Part shown: piece after piece, positions 11,811-22,562 of the stretch
How positions within the stretch are numbered: position 1 is the stretch's first letter
How the letters are laid out: each line of letters begins with the position of its first letter
NCBI GenBank assembly: GCA_030762175.1
Contig: CM060831.1
Location: forward strand, 136,088,001-136,152,000
Direction: 5' to 3'
Source: Metallyticus violacea
Taxonomy: Eukaryota; Arthropoda; Insecta; Mantodea; Metallyticidae
Length of the DNA: 64,000 nt
Translations under genes and position numbers: made by a program
Notes under the pieces: model-generated
Databases searched by the model: none
Seen by the model: only the letters and a program-made list of their open reading frames with translations
What the model was told of the DNA's origin: nothing

Positions 11811-12898
11811 TATCGGATTTATTTGTCGTTAGAACAAAACACCTACTTCTGACTGTATCTATTAATTTGTTGTACAGTTTCTTTATTGCTTTTCAAAGTA
11901 TATATGCAAAAGTAGCAAATATAAACAGATTAAATCCATCCTGGAATTTTGAATAGGGCCAGAAGATAGGCTATAAAGCTCAGCACTCTGTTTAATGAGA
12001 AGGCATTGTTCCGGCAGCATTCTGCTTGGGTGGGCGTGTGTGTGGTAAGAGCTTTAATGGCAACATAATTGACAGTTTAAGAGTAAAACGAAAGTCATGT
12101 TGTCATTCGAGAGGAAACAAGATTTTTAATTGGGAGGCAACAGTTATCTATTTAGGATGACTTACGCAAAGACATTGTTTATAGGTGCGTCTGCTGCTAT
12201 TGTGAAGGCATGGCGGTGTTTCCTCTTGCATTTGTGGCAGAAAAAAATCTCTGAAAACATTTTAAGTGGGATCTGAATTTGCAACCGCAATAGTTTGTTT
12301 TTATTTCTTGTGGGTAGATGGAGGAGAAGTGCAAGACGAGTTTGGATGGAAATGCAGAGACCTTCTAAATATGTGCATTGACAATTTCTATGAGGACCAG
12401 CTTTCTTAGAAATCATAATTAGAGGTAAATAATGAGTCAAAACACCAGCAGTAGAATTCTGTACATACTAATGAGTTATGTTACAGCATTTTTTTCTGTT
12501 GTTCATACACATCCATGAGGTCGATTCGTAATTTTAATATTATTGCTATTTCAAGAGCGAATTGTGAAAAAAAGTCCTTACCGTTTGCCGAAGGAGTGCT
12601 CCCACTTCAATGATTGTGGTTGCTGCTAAACTACCTTTAGGAAAAGACATTTAACCGCAATTGTGGAACATATTGCTCTAACTAGCCATCTTCCCAATCT
12701 ACTATTTACCATTGGGTTGGAGATTTTAGGAGAGGAAGGAATTGCGTCGAAGATGAAAACCGTGCAGTAACAACGGATGAAAATGTGATGAAAGTAGAGT
12801 GTCTGTTGCCGGAAGATCATCCCTGCACTTTTGTCACATTCATTATTGGATCGGCCATCCTCGAAGAAAAACTTAATGCCAGGAAGTGTTACATCTTC
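11811..12898. other. No recognisable gene or element
   Basis: Minus-strand frames at 12162-12440 and 12626-12904 (92 codons each) lack recognisable motifs. No repeats shared with the rest of the window were seen. Confidence 0.45.
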
Positions 12899-13215
12899 CA
12901 TCACTTCACATTCATTGATTGTTTTATTTATGGACGCTCTTTAACAGCACTGGTCATCAGCGTCCCATTCAACTCAGGGTGTGAAACGGCCGACAAATTT
13001 TGCTCAGAGGCCTTTCTTTCAGGCTTGAGGTTCTTTTTCGTGCCGTAAATGTAGACACGGGACCCACGGCTTTACTTCCCTTCCGAAGGAAGCCATACTT
13101 AGGACTTTTACGTCCGAGAAAATCCATCGGTCCTGTCCGGGTTCAAACCCGCGATCTTGGGTTTAGGAGGCAAGTATGGTAACCACTACACCACCAGGAC
13201 CGACATCACTTCACA
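12899..13215 (-). mobile_element. SINE-B copy, full length, with 12-bp target duplication
   Basis: Minus-strand copy of the second SINE family. Its tRNA-like head is at the right (13130-13203, GGTCCTGGTGGTGTAGTGG and CGGGTTTGAACCCG region), and its body and 3' end lie to the left (GATGTTAAAGAGCGTCC-like, then a TAAATAAA tail). The flanks are identical: CATCACTTCACA at 12899-12910 and 13204-13215. This is a clean 12-bp target-site duplication typical of LINE-driven insertion. Confidence 0.92.
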
Positions 13216-14040
13216 GACGAGTAGAAAAAACACTCATGGATTGGTGCCAGAAAATGTTGGAAAATTTTTATGAAGGAACATCAAAAAACTTATTCAACAT
13301 AATAACAGGAGACGAAAGTTGAATACACCACTATGATAAGAAATTAAGTTACAATCATTGGTTTGGGTTTTCCCATGTGAAGATTCCTTAACAAAAACCA
13401 GACGATCAAGTGTTGGCAAGAAGATGATTTCAGTTGCTGGCAAATTTGCGACAGTTTCACTGCCTGATACCACAAATTTTCAATATATTGAGAACAAGGC
13501 GTTCTAAGACTAGTCTGCGTGAACTCTTTTTAACCACAACGCCACTTTCCACACTGCACTGGAAACAACTGAATTTATGCAGAAGCCATTAGTCAAATGT
13601 TTACCCCCTTCTCCTTGCACCGCATGAATGGCTGAGGTCGCTAAGGCGCGGACTCGTGAGCGGGATGTCTGGGGTTCGAATCCCTGACTGGGATTTTTTC
13701 CTCAGTCCTCATAAATGACAAATGCCGGGGAGGTATCCTAAACTTAGGCCTGTTTCCTTCCTAAAATAAAAAATCTTTTCCAAATATATCATTTCATCTC
13801 ATGTATCATCAGTGTGCACCGCCTGTAGTGCCTCAGCAATAAAAACGGGCATTAAACACTATTTTATTCATCCTCCTTGCAGTTCAGATCTGGTCCCATG
13901 CGACTTTTTTCCATTTCCAAAAAAGTCATAAACAAAATAAATATGATTTTCAACATTTATAAAACGATTTGAACGTACAATTTAATGGAGAATACTTCGA
14001 AAAGATTGAAGTAATAAAAGAAGGTAGGGATGTTATCATA
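13206..14040 (+). pseudogene. Decayed mariner transposase with nested SINE-A
   Basis: Plus-strand frames read RVEKTLMDWCQKML and FNIITGDESWIHHYD (first Asp region near 13310), then DDQVLARR/QLLANLRQF, TFHTALETTEFMQKP near 13560 (just after the expected second Asp), and after a SINE interruption DLVPCDFFPFPKK near 13895 (third Asp present). The second Asp motif is altered. SINE-A sits exactly between the second- and third-acid segments, so the transposase was split by SINE insertion. Confidence 0.75.
13609..13880 (+). mobile_element. SINE-A copy nested in a mariner
   Basis: Family member from ATGGCTGAGGTCGCTAAGG to CGGGCATTAAACACTATTT, with a deletion in the body just after the B-box. The flanks share CTCCTTGCA (13611-13619 and 13872-13880), a likely target duplication inside the mariner coding region. 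Confidence 0.9.
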
Positions 14041-14157
14041 ATTAAGAGCGTTCACACTTTTTTTACATCTAAGCAAGCAAAGAAAGAACAGAGGTAATTG
14101 AATGTCAACAGGGCCAAATAAGATCTTTCATTCATGACGTTTATACAGTTAGGAATT

Positions 14158-14415
14158 AACCGCACTTCCCTCGTAAACCCAAATCCTATTTTTCATACTC
14201 GGTCAAGATGGATGAAATTGTTTTCGGGCATAAAATCTTAAGTGTGGATTCCTTCGGCAAGGAAGTAAAATCGTGGCCCGTGTCATACATTTACGGCACG
14301 AAAAAGAACCTCAAGACTGTAAGAGCAAAATTTATAGGCCGTTTCACGCCATAAATTGAATGGGACGCTGATGTTCTGAGATGTTAAAGAGCGTCCGTAA
14401 ATAAAATAAATCATA
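14158..14415 (+). mobile_element. SINE-B copy, diverged
   Basis: The tRNA head is recognisable but eroded (CACTTCCCTCGTAAACCC). The body retains TACATTTACGGCACG, AAAAGAACCTCAAG and GGGACGCTGATG, and the 3' end GATGTTAAAGAGCGTCC is intact, followed by a TAAATAAA tail. More divergent than other copies and therefore probably older. Confidence 0.8.
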
Positions 14416-14453
14416 ATAACAGTTAGGAAGACTATACCTACCTTCAGCAATGG

Positions 14454-14890
14454 ATGAAGCTTATTCAAGTGAATAGTCCGGTGTGGGGGAGGGAGGATTA
14501 TCTAGATGTCTGTGGTAGAGAAGAAAGAAGTGGTCTCGCATGGTTCGCATTAGGGGCTTGGAAAGGAAACAAAACAGTTAATGCTCTCGGAAAAAGAATT
14601 AACCCATTGTGCCGAGAAAGCGATACCTGGAGGCATATTTTGGCAGAATGCAGGAAGACGAAGATTTTAAGAAGTGAGATTTTACCACCTCAATTTTTGA
14701 ATGACAACAGAAGTTTGAACATTAGCCGGGAAGTGTTGGTGCGTGCGAGATTCTCTAAAAATTTGGGAATATTTCTAAAGAAGACCCGACAAAGAAGGTT
14801 AATGGCTACAATGAAGAGGAGGGGGTCTCAAGAGTAAGGGTTCTATTCATGTTTTGTAATTGTATATAAAATTATTAACAGAAAACGTAA
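14454..14890 (+). pseudogene. LINE family L-a: ORF2 C-terminus and 3' UTR
   Basis: A 127-codon open frame (14454-14837) matches the C-terminal end of a non-LTR retrotransposon ORF2. It has EDYLDVCGREERSGLAWF, then a zinc-knuckle-like segment NPLCRESDTWRHILAEC (C-X8-H-X4-C, with Asn where a first Cys is usual), then a basic tail. The 3' UTR contains TTCTATTCATGTTTTG and ends near GAAGTATTTGCATATATA. Two more copies (24150-25460 and 49926-50200, both minus) share this ORF end and/or UTR. The copy is 5' truncated, as is common for LINEs. Homology to R1/Jockey-like ORF2 ends is from family knowledge, not a search. Confidence 0.75.
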
Positions 14891-14904
14891 ATATATCGAA
14901 GTAT

Positions 14905-15070
14905 TTGCATATATATAAAAGAAAAATAAAAATAAAGTAACACTATTAACAATGTAACAAATTAACAGTAATTATAATAGTAGAAAAGGTTAAAACACTA
15001 AGAAAAAGTCACAATTGAGATCGCTATAATTCGGACTCGTGGAGTCCTTCTATGGCAAGAAGACAAATGA
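14905..15070 (-). repeat. Repeat R, long copy
   Basis: Reverse complement of the segment at 43230-43405. It shares AACAATGTAACAAATTAACA near 14950 and TTCTATGGCAAGAAGACAA near 15055. Together with 15184-15250 it forms an inverted repeat of about 46 bp (arms near 14925-14975 and 15190-15238). Its class is unknown. Confidence 0.65.
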
Positions 15071-15148
15071 CGGTGATAAAAGTAAATATTGAGTATCGAA
15101 GGTAACGTTATGCATGGAAACAGATGAAACTAGAAATGAGAGTGTGTG

Positions 15149-15150
<2 letters not shown>

Positions 15151-15181
<31 letters not shown>
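15151..15181. repeat. (TA)n microsatellite
   Basis: Uninterrupted TA dinucleotides. It lies between the two opposing R copies. Confidence 0.95.
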
Positions 15182-15183
<2 letters not shown>

Positions 15184-15242
15184 TTTTATTATTAGTGTTA
15201 ATTTGTTACATTGTTAATAGTGTTTCTTTATTTTTATGTTTC

Positions 15243-15275
<33 letters not shown>
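15184..15275 (+). repeat. Repeat R, short copy, followed by (TA)n
   Basis: The core GTTAATTTGTTACATTG and AATAGTGTTTCTTTATTT is followed by a TA array at 15249-15275. Opposite orientation to the copy at 14905-15070. Confidence 0.65.
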
Positions 15276-15283
<8 letters not shown>

Positions 15284-15395
15284 GCCTGTAGATTTGTATG
15301 CATGCGGTTATTACTATTACTAGTTATTCAAAATCTCCCTAACCTTCAACCAACTCATCACAACAATATGCAGCAGGCAGTTTTTGTTGTTTTGG

Positions 15396-15655
15396 TTTAA
15401 TTTTGGACGCTCTTTAACATCTCAGGTCACCAGCGTCTCATTCAATTCAGGGGGTGAAGCGGTTAACAAATTTTGCTCAGAGGCCTCTTCTTTCGAGCTT
15501 GAAGTTCTTTTACGTGCCGTAAATCCATGATGGAATTCACGGCTTTACTTCGCTTCCCAAAGAAGCCATACTTAGGATTTTCACGCCCGTAAAAAATTCA
15601 TCGATCCTGGCCAGGATCGGATCCGCCATTTTGATTTACCACTAGATCAGCAGCT
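15396..15655 (-). mobile_element. SINE-B copy, diverged
   Basis: Minus-strand body and 3' end are clear (CGCTCTTTAACATCTCAGG, GGCTTTACTTCGCTTCC). The tRNA head at the right is damaged after CCAGGATCGGATCC. Point changes throughout indicate age. Confidence 0.85.
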
Positions 15656-15659
15656 CAAT

Positions 15660-17095
15660 ATCATGCATGACCTTGTGACCCAACCGACTGAAATAATGTA
15701 CGTAAAGTATATTTCCGTCTATTTGGTAACACTATAATTTTTAATTCAAGCCAAACTACCTTAAATATGTAAATTAAGCAGGAAGCCTAATGAACAATAA
15801 TTAGTGATTGTCATCAAGGTTCATTAGTTTGCGCAGCGGCCATTACGTATTTTTTTTAAGGATTTTAAGGTTTTATTTGTGTTTAAAATTAGTTGTTTAC
15901 TAATTACAGCAAAGACATAATAAAATGATTATACAATAATTATTTAACAATATGTTGTGCAAGAAAAATTGGCAGTTGCTACATTTTAATTCCAGAATTT
16001 ATGAATATGTTTGGAATCTGGCACCAGGATCTAAGAATACCACGTTAAATTTGTCTATCAGTAAATGTATTCAAATGCATTCAGACCGAAGAAATGTAAC
16101 TGTTGGTGAATTCTTTATGAGCCTGATCTCCATACCTTGTGAGAGGAATGTAACATCTTAGAAAATAAATCTCACCAGGACTTCGCATTTAGTAGCTGTC
16201 TTGTTTTAAAACCGAATGAGATGTATTATTCAAACTGTGCGATTTCATTTTCCACTAAGCTATGCGTTTTGCTTATTCCTTCACTAGCCTGAAACGATGA
16301 AGACAGCAACTCGTGATGCTGGCAAGAGGAAACACGAACCAGATTGCAAGCACACAACTGTCATATAACAATGATGAATTACAACTGAGCGTTATATGAT
16401 ATACAGCTAAGTCGTATTACATGAATTCCCGTTGCGTACAAGAAGTTGACTAGCATCTCTTTCAATTTCCGTGCATGTATATCAATGTATGTATATGAGG
16501 CAAGTGGATAATTCTAAGTCACAAATCATTGTGGCTCTTGCAGCAAGTTTCTGTACTTGGGATATCATGAAGCACAAGCTATTCACTTCTAAACTCTTGT
16601 AAATCTAGTCCAGGGTTCCAGAAGAATCCTGCAGTAACGTGGTATCCCAAAATCGTAAAACGAAACGTGCAAATTATAGGCTTTAAACACTTCAAACAAT
16701 TTTAGAAAACAAAGGGGAGAAATGAAAAAAAGCTGGAAAGAAACAAAAGAAGAACAAACAAATAGAAATTACACACATGTTAAGCTGAGTTTACCTAAAA
16801 CTGATAGTTTTATAGCCAATTATAAATCAAGGTGAAAGATAATGGGTGTGTACTATCGCGTAATCATTTTAATATTTATATGGACTACTCCTACACAAAT
16901 GTAAAGGGGAAACACTATGTTGGCTTAAAGTTAGCGATATTAATATTTATAATTTATGCAGACGAATTTATAATTTTACAAGATATAAAAAATTAACTTC
17001 AAGAGGGCAATGCACATACTTTAACAGATTGAGAAAAAATACAATTTAAATTGTCCCACATCAAAAACAAAACTCATAGCATTCCGGGGAAAGCA
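15660..17095. other. No recognisable gene or element
   Basis: AT-rich. A 69-codon plus frame at 15952-16161 has an ATG but no recognisable domain. Nothing else could be supported. Confidence 0.5.
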
Positions 17096-17264
17096 CCGAG
17101 TGAGAGAAAAACTAATTGTAGATAAATATTTTTTACAGCCTCCAGTTGCTCTGCTACGTGACCAGACAAGCATAAGGAGGCGGATCTGCGCACTGTGCTA
17201 CTGCGCTACTACCTCACCAAGGCCAAGCTTAAAACATCAGTTGAAACCGAGCTACAGGCACTTC

Positions 17265-17643
17265 AACATGGCCGGCATGATTGATTCTCTCGCCAAGGGT
17301 GAGTTGCGAAACGTCATTCGTTTCCTATGGGCAGAAGGGAATAGTGCACCAGAAATTCTTCCCAAAATGAGCCGTGTTTATGGTGCAAACTGTAGGAAAT
17401 TTAAAGAAAGCCGAACTGATGTTCATGATGAAGGTGGACTAGGACGCAGGTCTGTTGCTAGTGAAGACCTTGTTCAGCGAGTTTTCCAGAGAGACGAAGG
17501 TTTACCATCAGTGTGTTACTTGTGGAATTTCCGGACATTTCAGGTCAAGTCAATTCAGGATAATTAATGTCAGCTCTGTACACTGTTGTTACAGAATACC
17601 TAGGCTATCGAAAATTTTATGCAGGCTGGGTTCCCAAAATAGA
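17265..17643 (+). pseudogene. Mariner transposase N-terminal fragment
   Basis: The frame beginning at an ATG near 17271 reads MAGMIDSLAKGELRNVIRFL, a mariner helix-turn-helix start. It continues with RKFKESRTDVHDEGGLGRRS and DLVQRVF, then after frameshifts ALYTVVTEYLGYRKFYAGWVPK ending near 17640. This is the DNA-binding half only. The catalytic domain is absent and the downstream sequence (GSGGYVEEVIGRVINRLG frame) is unrelated and unidentified. A 3'-truncated remnant. Confidence 0.75.
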
Positions 17644-18749
17644 CATATCTCTACTAAGTGGAAGTGGCGGTTACGTGGAGGAGGTAATAGGACGGGTTAT
17701 AAACAGGTTAGGCAAATCCCCATTAAGCCGGCCATGCTTCCAAATGAAGGTTCTGTACCTAGAGACTGTGCGAAAGCTGCACAAAAGGTTTTAAAAAATC
17801 CCATACATACTCTATATATTTAGTAAAATACAACCCTCTGAAATGAAGATGTAGGGTTTATATGTCCTTTTAAGATTTCTTTTGTTTATTCTTCATAGTA
17901 TGTCTTCAATAACTCAGTTGTTTTACTGTGAGGTAGTGGTTTTCAAAGTAAGGCCATTGCTTTTTCCTTCCGAGAAATGTCTATAAGTGTCAGGAATGCT
18001 AGGTAAATCTTCACTTGCTTATCTTATACCTTTGTGGCGAGTTTCTTAGGTTTAGTCTTGTTATGGTAAGAGCCTTTTTATTTCTCAAAGGTCTGATAAT
18101 TTAGAATTTCGCCTTATATTTTTAGTATCACCTTAAAAAATTTATAAAATCATATTGACAAATCTGCATTTTAGCTCCTTTATTCTTAATAGAATATAAT
18201 AAGCTATTTTCTATTTAATTTACTGTCAATTTCTCTACGATTTTTTTATTTGTATTACTACCTTAGACATACATGCTTATTAATCTTTTTAAGACTTACG
18301 TTGGCCTCAAAATGAATGAAAGGACATCTCTGTTAATTCCCTTGAAAAGCATTTGAAGCACTCGATCTTTATATCCACTGATGAAAGTTCTTTGCCACAT
18401 ACTTCCTTCCCAGAGTCACTAATAGAACTTTTATTGCTCTGTCTGACATTTTCTTCTTTATTTTCACATGATTATTATTGTTAATTATTTCTAATGATAC
18501 ATTTGCAACCATTTTCAAAAATAAAATATATTATGTTTTCAGAATGACTTAGTAGCAGAACTGCAAAACAATTTTATATAAGTCTTAATTAAACCAATTA
18601 TACCAACCAGAGATTCAAGACAATGAAATATAATTTAGCAGCCAATAAAGCATAGAATCTATTTTGGAGTTCCCGGACTTTACGCTATACCTGCAGAATT
18701 GTTTTTTTTTTTTTTTTGTTTTTTGTTTTTTGTTTTTTTTTTGAGTTCT
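17644..18749. other. No recognisable gene or element
   Basis: AT-rich with a T-rich low-complexity run at about 18702-18740. It may contain further decayed LINE sequence on the minus strand continuing from 18750, but no motif could be read. Confidence 0.45.
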
Positions 18750-19390
18750 TAACTGCGTCTATTAACTTGAACAATTTTAATTTCGTTCTTATATCGTCTT
18801 TTATTTTAGCCGTAATAAAGTAACCCCAGGCACTTAATTATCCCTCGAATATCTCAGTTCAGCGACTTCAATGTTATTATTTTTTTTTTTTCCGTTGTTT
18901 AATATCCACGCCTTGACACTATGCATTAAAACGCAACCGTCATGCATTTACAACTCAGTGCCCATTCTTCTTTGGTCTTTTCAAAGGTATTCTAATTGTT
19001 CTATTAAAATATTTAAGTTAATTTAATTTATACTATAGATTTATATTTTAACATCGTTTAACTTGTTTCCCATATAATTAAATTGGTTGACTTGTTCAAC
19101 CTTTTATGAATTTTGTAGATTAAGTTTCTACAAAAGCTATTACATTATTCTTTTTAAATGTGCGGAGTATTGAAACTCAAATATTTTAATTGATGAACCG
19201 CTCTTTGTAATTTATCCACAGAGTCCGCAATTAAAAGCTGGTCATCAGCAAACAAAAGACTATTTACAATCATCCCGTTTATGGTGAAGCCATTACCTAA
19301 AAATTCTACCAGGTTTTGATAGCGTCGTTATATAAATATTAAACACCATTGGCGAAACGGGCTTCGTCTTGTTTGACTTTATAGCTGATA
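18750..19390 (-). pseudogene. LINE ORF2 reverse transcriptase fragment (FADD box)
   Basis: The minus strand reads KPVSPMVFNIYI near 19360 (RT motif with S-P-x-x-F-N), then GFTINGMIVNSLLFADDQLL with the catalytic FADD at about 19240-19253, then ADSVDKLQ. Further toward lower coordinates, NTFEKTKEEWALSCKCMTVAF near 18950 and VAELRYSRD near 18860 match the post-RT region of LINE ORF2. There it reads like the family's thumb region, with a MAVPVLLYG-type segment. Frameshifts and stops are frequent. The element is truncated at both ends. Confidence 0.75.
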
Positions 19391-19896
19391 TAGTTCGTGT
19401 GTGATTTCTTTAGCTATATATCATTTTGAGTTTTTATAAACATTTTGTTGGCAATTTTTAATAACAATTTTAACTATAATAAATTTTAAATAAATTAAGG
19501 AAATTAACATGTCCCGTCGCATTATATCTTATACTTATTTAAGGATAGATCTTTCCTTATGGAAAAAAAAATTCTTTGTTAAAGTGTCCATCTTTAACCC
19601 CAACAGGATAAAATCTCCATGGTCTATTGCCACACTATCCCAGAATTAACCTTGACGTAACTAAATGTATCGATGTCTCATACGTAAGCCAGCATAGCAA
19701 ATACTTTTGCCTGACTGTGCTATACTCTCCGAAAGGGGGAAAAAAAATATCACAGATTTGAACGAATACCTTGGTGAAAATGTGCGTCAATATAGAATTG
19801 CTGCCAAGACAAAATAGCATCAATATGCGCCCGCCCGCCTTGGGAATCTGCTTGTAACCATCTACAAAAGCGAAAGGCATTTTATTTTATTTGAGC
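19391..19896. other. No recognisable gene or element
   Basis: AT-rich spacer. An 81-codon minus frame at 19635-19880 was not recognised. Confidence 0.45.
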
Positions 19897-19940
19897 AGTG
19901 TTTAACGCCCGTTTTAACTACTGAGACATCACAGGCGTCG
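19897..19940 (-). mobile_element. SINE-A 3' end fragment
   Basis: Reverse complement of the SINE-A terminus (AGTGTTTAACGCCCGTTTT, then CACAGGCG). Only about 44 bp survive, a heavily 5'-truncated insertion. Confidence 0.8.
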
Positions 19941-20215
19941 GAGCGGTTTTGTCATGGAGTGGTGTTGTCGTTGTTGTTATTGGCTGCACTTTGGTGAGCC
20001 AAATTATGAAGTGGTGGCAGCCACATGGGCGCCACACTCTTGAAGCGATCTGTTGACATTGGGTGGCCTCATGTCTTGATGTCAATTTTGTAGTGGTTTC
20101 GTAGATTGATTGTTGGTCGCTTCGGCGTTGTTCCCTAAGCTCAATGTCGCTATATCTCAGGGCGATTCCGGCATATAGTTTATTGGGATTCAACAGAGCC
20201 AGAAGGAAAATTCAG
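19941..20215 (-). other. Unidentified open frame ending at a SINE fragment
   Basis: The minus strand is open from about 20210 down into the SINE-A fragment. It contains LNPNKLYAGIALRYSDIELR, EQRRSDQQSIYETTTKLTSR and QCQQIASRVWRPCGCHH. There is no in-frame ATG. Its composition looks more protein-like than neighbouring frames, so it may be an exon or element fragment cut off by the SINE. No family was recognised. Confidence 0.25.
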
Positions 20216-20248
20216 TGGTGTATATGAGCACGTAATGCGATATATATA

Positions 20249-21550
20249 CACAAGGGTATCCAGAAAATTCGGGACTGATGCTGCCATGTGGTCAAAAATT
20301 TACTTTGAGACTAATGACCGCCGTTACCCTCGAAATAGTTCCCTTCCACCTATCCCAGCGATTCTACCATTTTCCAAGTGCATTTTGGAAGTCATGTTCT
20401 TTGAGATTGTTTAGCACAGACAGCGTTTCTTCTTGAATCCTTTCAGTTGTGTCGAACCGACGTCTTTTTAACTTGATTTCTAGTTTGGGGAACAGAACGA
20501 AGTCGCAGGGTGCCAAATCAGGCGAATACGGTGGGTGGGGGACAATCGTCATGTTTTTCGTCAAAAAGCTCATGGTGATACAGGAATTGTGACAGGGCGC
20601 ATTATCGTGATGCAACAACCAGTTCCCTTGTCGCCAAAGTTCGGACCGTCGTCTCCGCACATTTTCACGGAGCCGTCGCAAAACGTCACAGTAGTGTGTG
20701 GAGTTCACTGTTTGATTTGGTGGGACGAATTCTTTATGCACAATCCCCTTAGTATCAAAGAAAACGAGGAGCATGCTCTTGACTTTGCTCTTCTCTTGTC
20801 TCGCTTTGTTTGGTCTTGGTTAGTTCGGGCTCTTCCACTGAGAGGATTGTTGTTTTGTCTCAGGGTCCTAAGCGTACATCCAGATCTCGTCGCCGGTGAT
20901 GACCCTGGTCAAGAAGGTTGGGTCATCGGATACAGCCTGACGAAGCTCCGTACAAACTTCAACACGCTGTCTGCGCCTTCTGATCAGCAGTCAGGATCCT
21001 TGGTACAAATTGCGACGACTCGATGCATTCCCAATCATCAGTTAAAATTCGTTGGTATGTCCCAATACCAATCAAGGTCTTCAAAGGTTCGACGTCGATC
21101 CTCAAGAACGAGGTGTTGCACTTTGGCAACAATGTCGGGCGTTGTGCAGCTGATGGGTCTACCGGTGTGAGCATCGTCTTCATTAGCTGTACAGCCGGCC
21201 CTGAACCGAACATGCCACCAAACACACGTGTAAGGCTCATGCTTTTCATGCTTTGTCCCCCAAATACTTGTTGAATCATCGCGAGGGTCTCCGTAGTATT
21301 TTCCCCGAGATTTGCACAGAATTTGATCCACACTTTCTGTTCGTATCTTGGATTCACCGTAAAATCATCACACACTACACACAGAGTATCATGAAAAGTA
21401 CTATAGAATCTCAACACATCTACCCAGCTGCATGAAACTCTAAACACTCACTCATCAGATGTGCTAGTGTTGCTACCTAGCGGTGCAAAACTCTACTACA
21501 ACTATTGTCGAGATGGCAGAACCAGTCCCAAATATGTGGATACCACCTCT
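20249..21550 (-). mobile_element. Mariner transposon with both ends (decayed transposase)
   Basis: A 1302-bp element bounded by imperfect terminal inverted repeats sharing GGTATCCA and TTCGGGACTG / TTTGGGACTG, and flanked by TA at 20247-20248 and 21551-21552. Minus-strand transposase: N-terminal IKFCANLG near 21330, ETLAMIQQVFGGQS, then ITGDEIWMYA (Asp codon 20889-20891), HHDNAPCH (Asp codon 20604-20606) and SPDLAPCDF (Asp codon 20502-20504). All three acids are present. The second-to-third spacing is 33 residues against 34 in classical mariner. N- and C-terminal halves lie in different frames with a small internal duplication near 21250, so it is not autonomous. Confidence 0.9.
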
Positions 21551-21552
21551 TA

Positions 21553-22334
21553 TATATTATGGGGCATATATAATTCACAGTTTATGTCCAAATTCTATTG
21601 CGTCCTTAGGTGTTTACGAATGATAGACTTGGTTACTTTGAATATAAACTTATTTGCCGCGTATCAAACTTACAGAGTACTGCGAACTGATTAGCTGCGT
21701 TGAAGTGAAAAGAACTGAAATGAATAAGCCCAGTGAATGTTGCTGCTGAAAAGTGAATGCGCTGAACTGAGTACAATGAGTAAACTGACTTGACTAGACA
21801 GCTCCAGCGGGACTACCGTCTCCTTTATATATTTAATTTAAATAAAAAAAATCGTGGCTAGGAGGCGCCAAAAAAGTACGCGTTCTCCATTGGTAGTTCA
21901 ATTTCACCTACCCATTCGCTACTTTTGAAAGACATACGCCAGTACTGGGTACGTTTAAAAGACTAGCGATACTGCAGCCAGTAGCGGTCAACGCCCCTCC
22001 CCCTCCTTTAAAAGTTTTCCCGTTTATTTATCCTTACGAAGGAAGTTCTTTAAAAGGAAGAACGAAGCTCCGCACGCGACCTTCGGTTTTCAATCGACTT
22101 TATGGTTTTATTACCCTGTTGACTCTTCCAGCTACTGCAACGGAAACACCAAAGGCTTTCTCTATTTACAATTCTTACGTTGTATTTGCAACTTATGACA
22201 CAAACATATATATTATTTATATTACTAATTAAAATGCCAAGGTATGATGGTTGGGCTTGCATAAATGTGTGTGTGTGCGCGCGCGCGCGCGCGTACGTAA
22301 ATGGGCTTGCATAAATAAATAATTATATTTTACT
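21553..22334. other. No recognisable gene or element
   Basis: No gene was seen. The only notable feature is the TG/CG array at 22264-22293. Confidence 0.5.
22264..22293. repeat. (TG)n(CG)n alternating purine-pyrimidine array
   Basis: A TG run passes directly into a CG run of about 16 bases. This alternation favours left-handed Z-DNA in vitro. Confidence 0.9.
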
Positions 22335-22562
22335 GCGGTGTGGGCCTTAAGGACTGTTTCACAGTAAACACTGATGATACATTAGATAAAATGATAAACT
22401 GAGAAAGGATTGTTTTTTGTAAGGAAGAAAACGGCCCATGCCTTCCTCGCAATTGCCGTTAGAACTTAGGAATACGTGGAAAAAACCTCAGTCATGGTGG
22501 CGATCCAACTCCACACCTTCTGCATACGAGTCCGCATCTTAACGACCTCGGCCACCCGTTGC
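22335..22562 (-). mobile_element. SINE-A copy, diverged
   Basis: Minus-strand family features in order: AACACTGATGATACATTAG, GGAAGAAAACGGCCCATGCC, AAACCTCAGTCATGG, and a tRNA head ending TTAACGACCTCGGCCACCCG. Numerous substitutions indicate an old copy. Confidence 0.85.

Noticed and set aside
10756..11830. Terminal inverted repeats for the mariner at 10.8-11.8 kb
   Set aside because: Candidate ends were compared (GGTAAAAATGAAAGTAAA against the region near 11790), but the match was too weak to set boundaries.
20535..21170. Longest open frame in the window (211 codons, plus strand)
   Set aside because: It is antisense to the mariner transposase, whose catalytic motifs read clearly on the minus strand.
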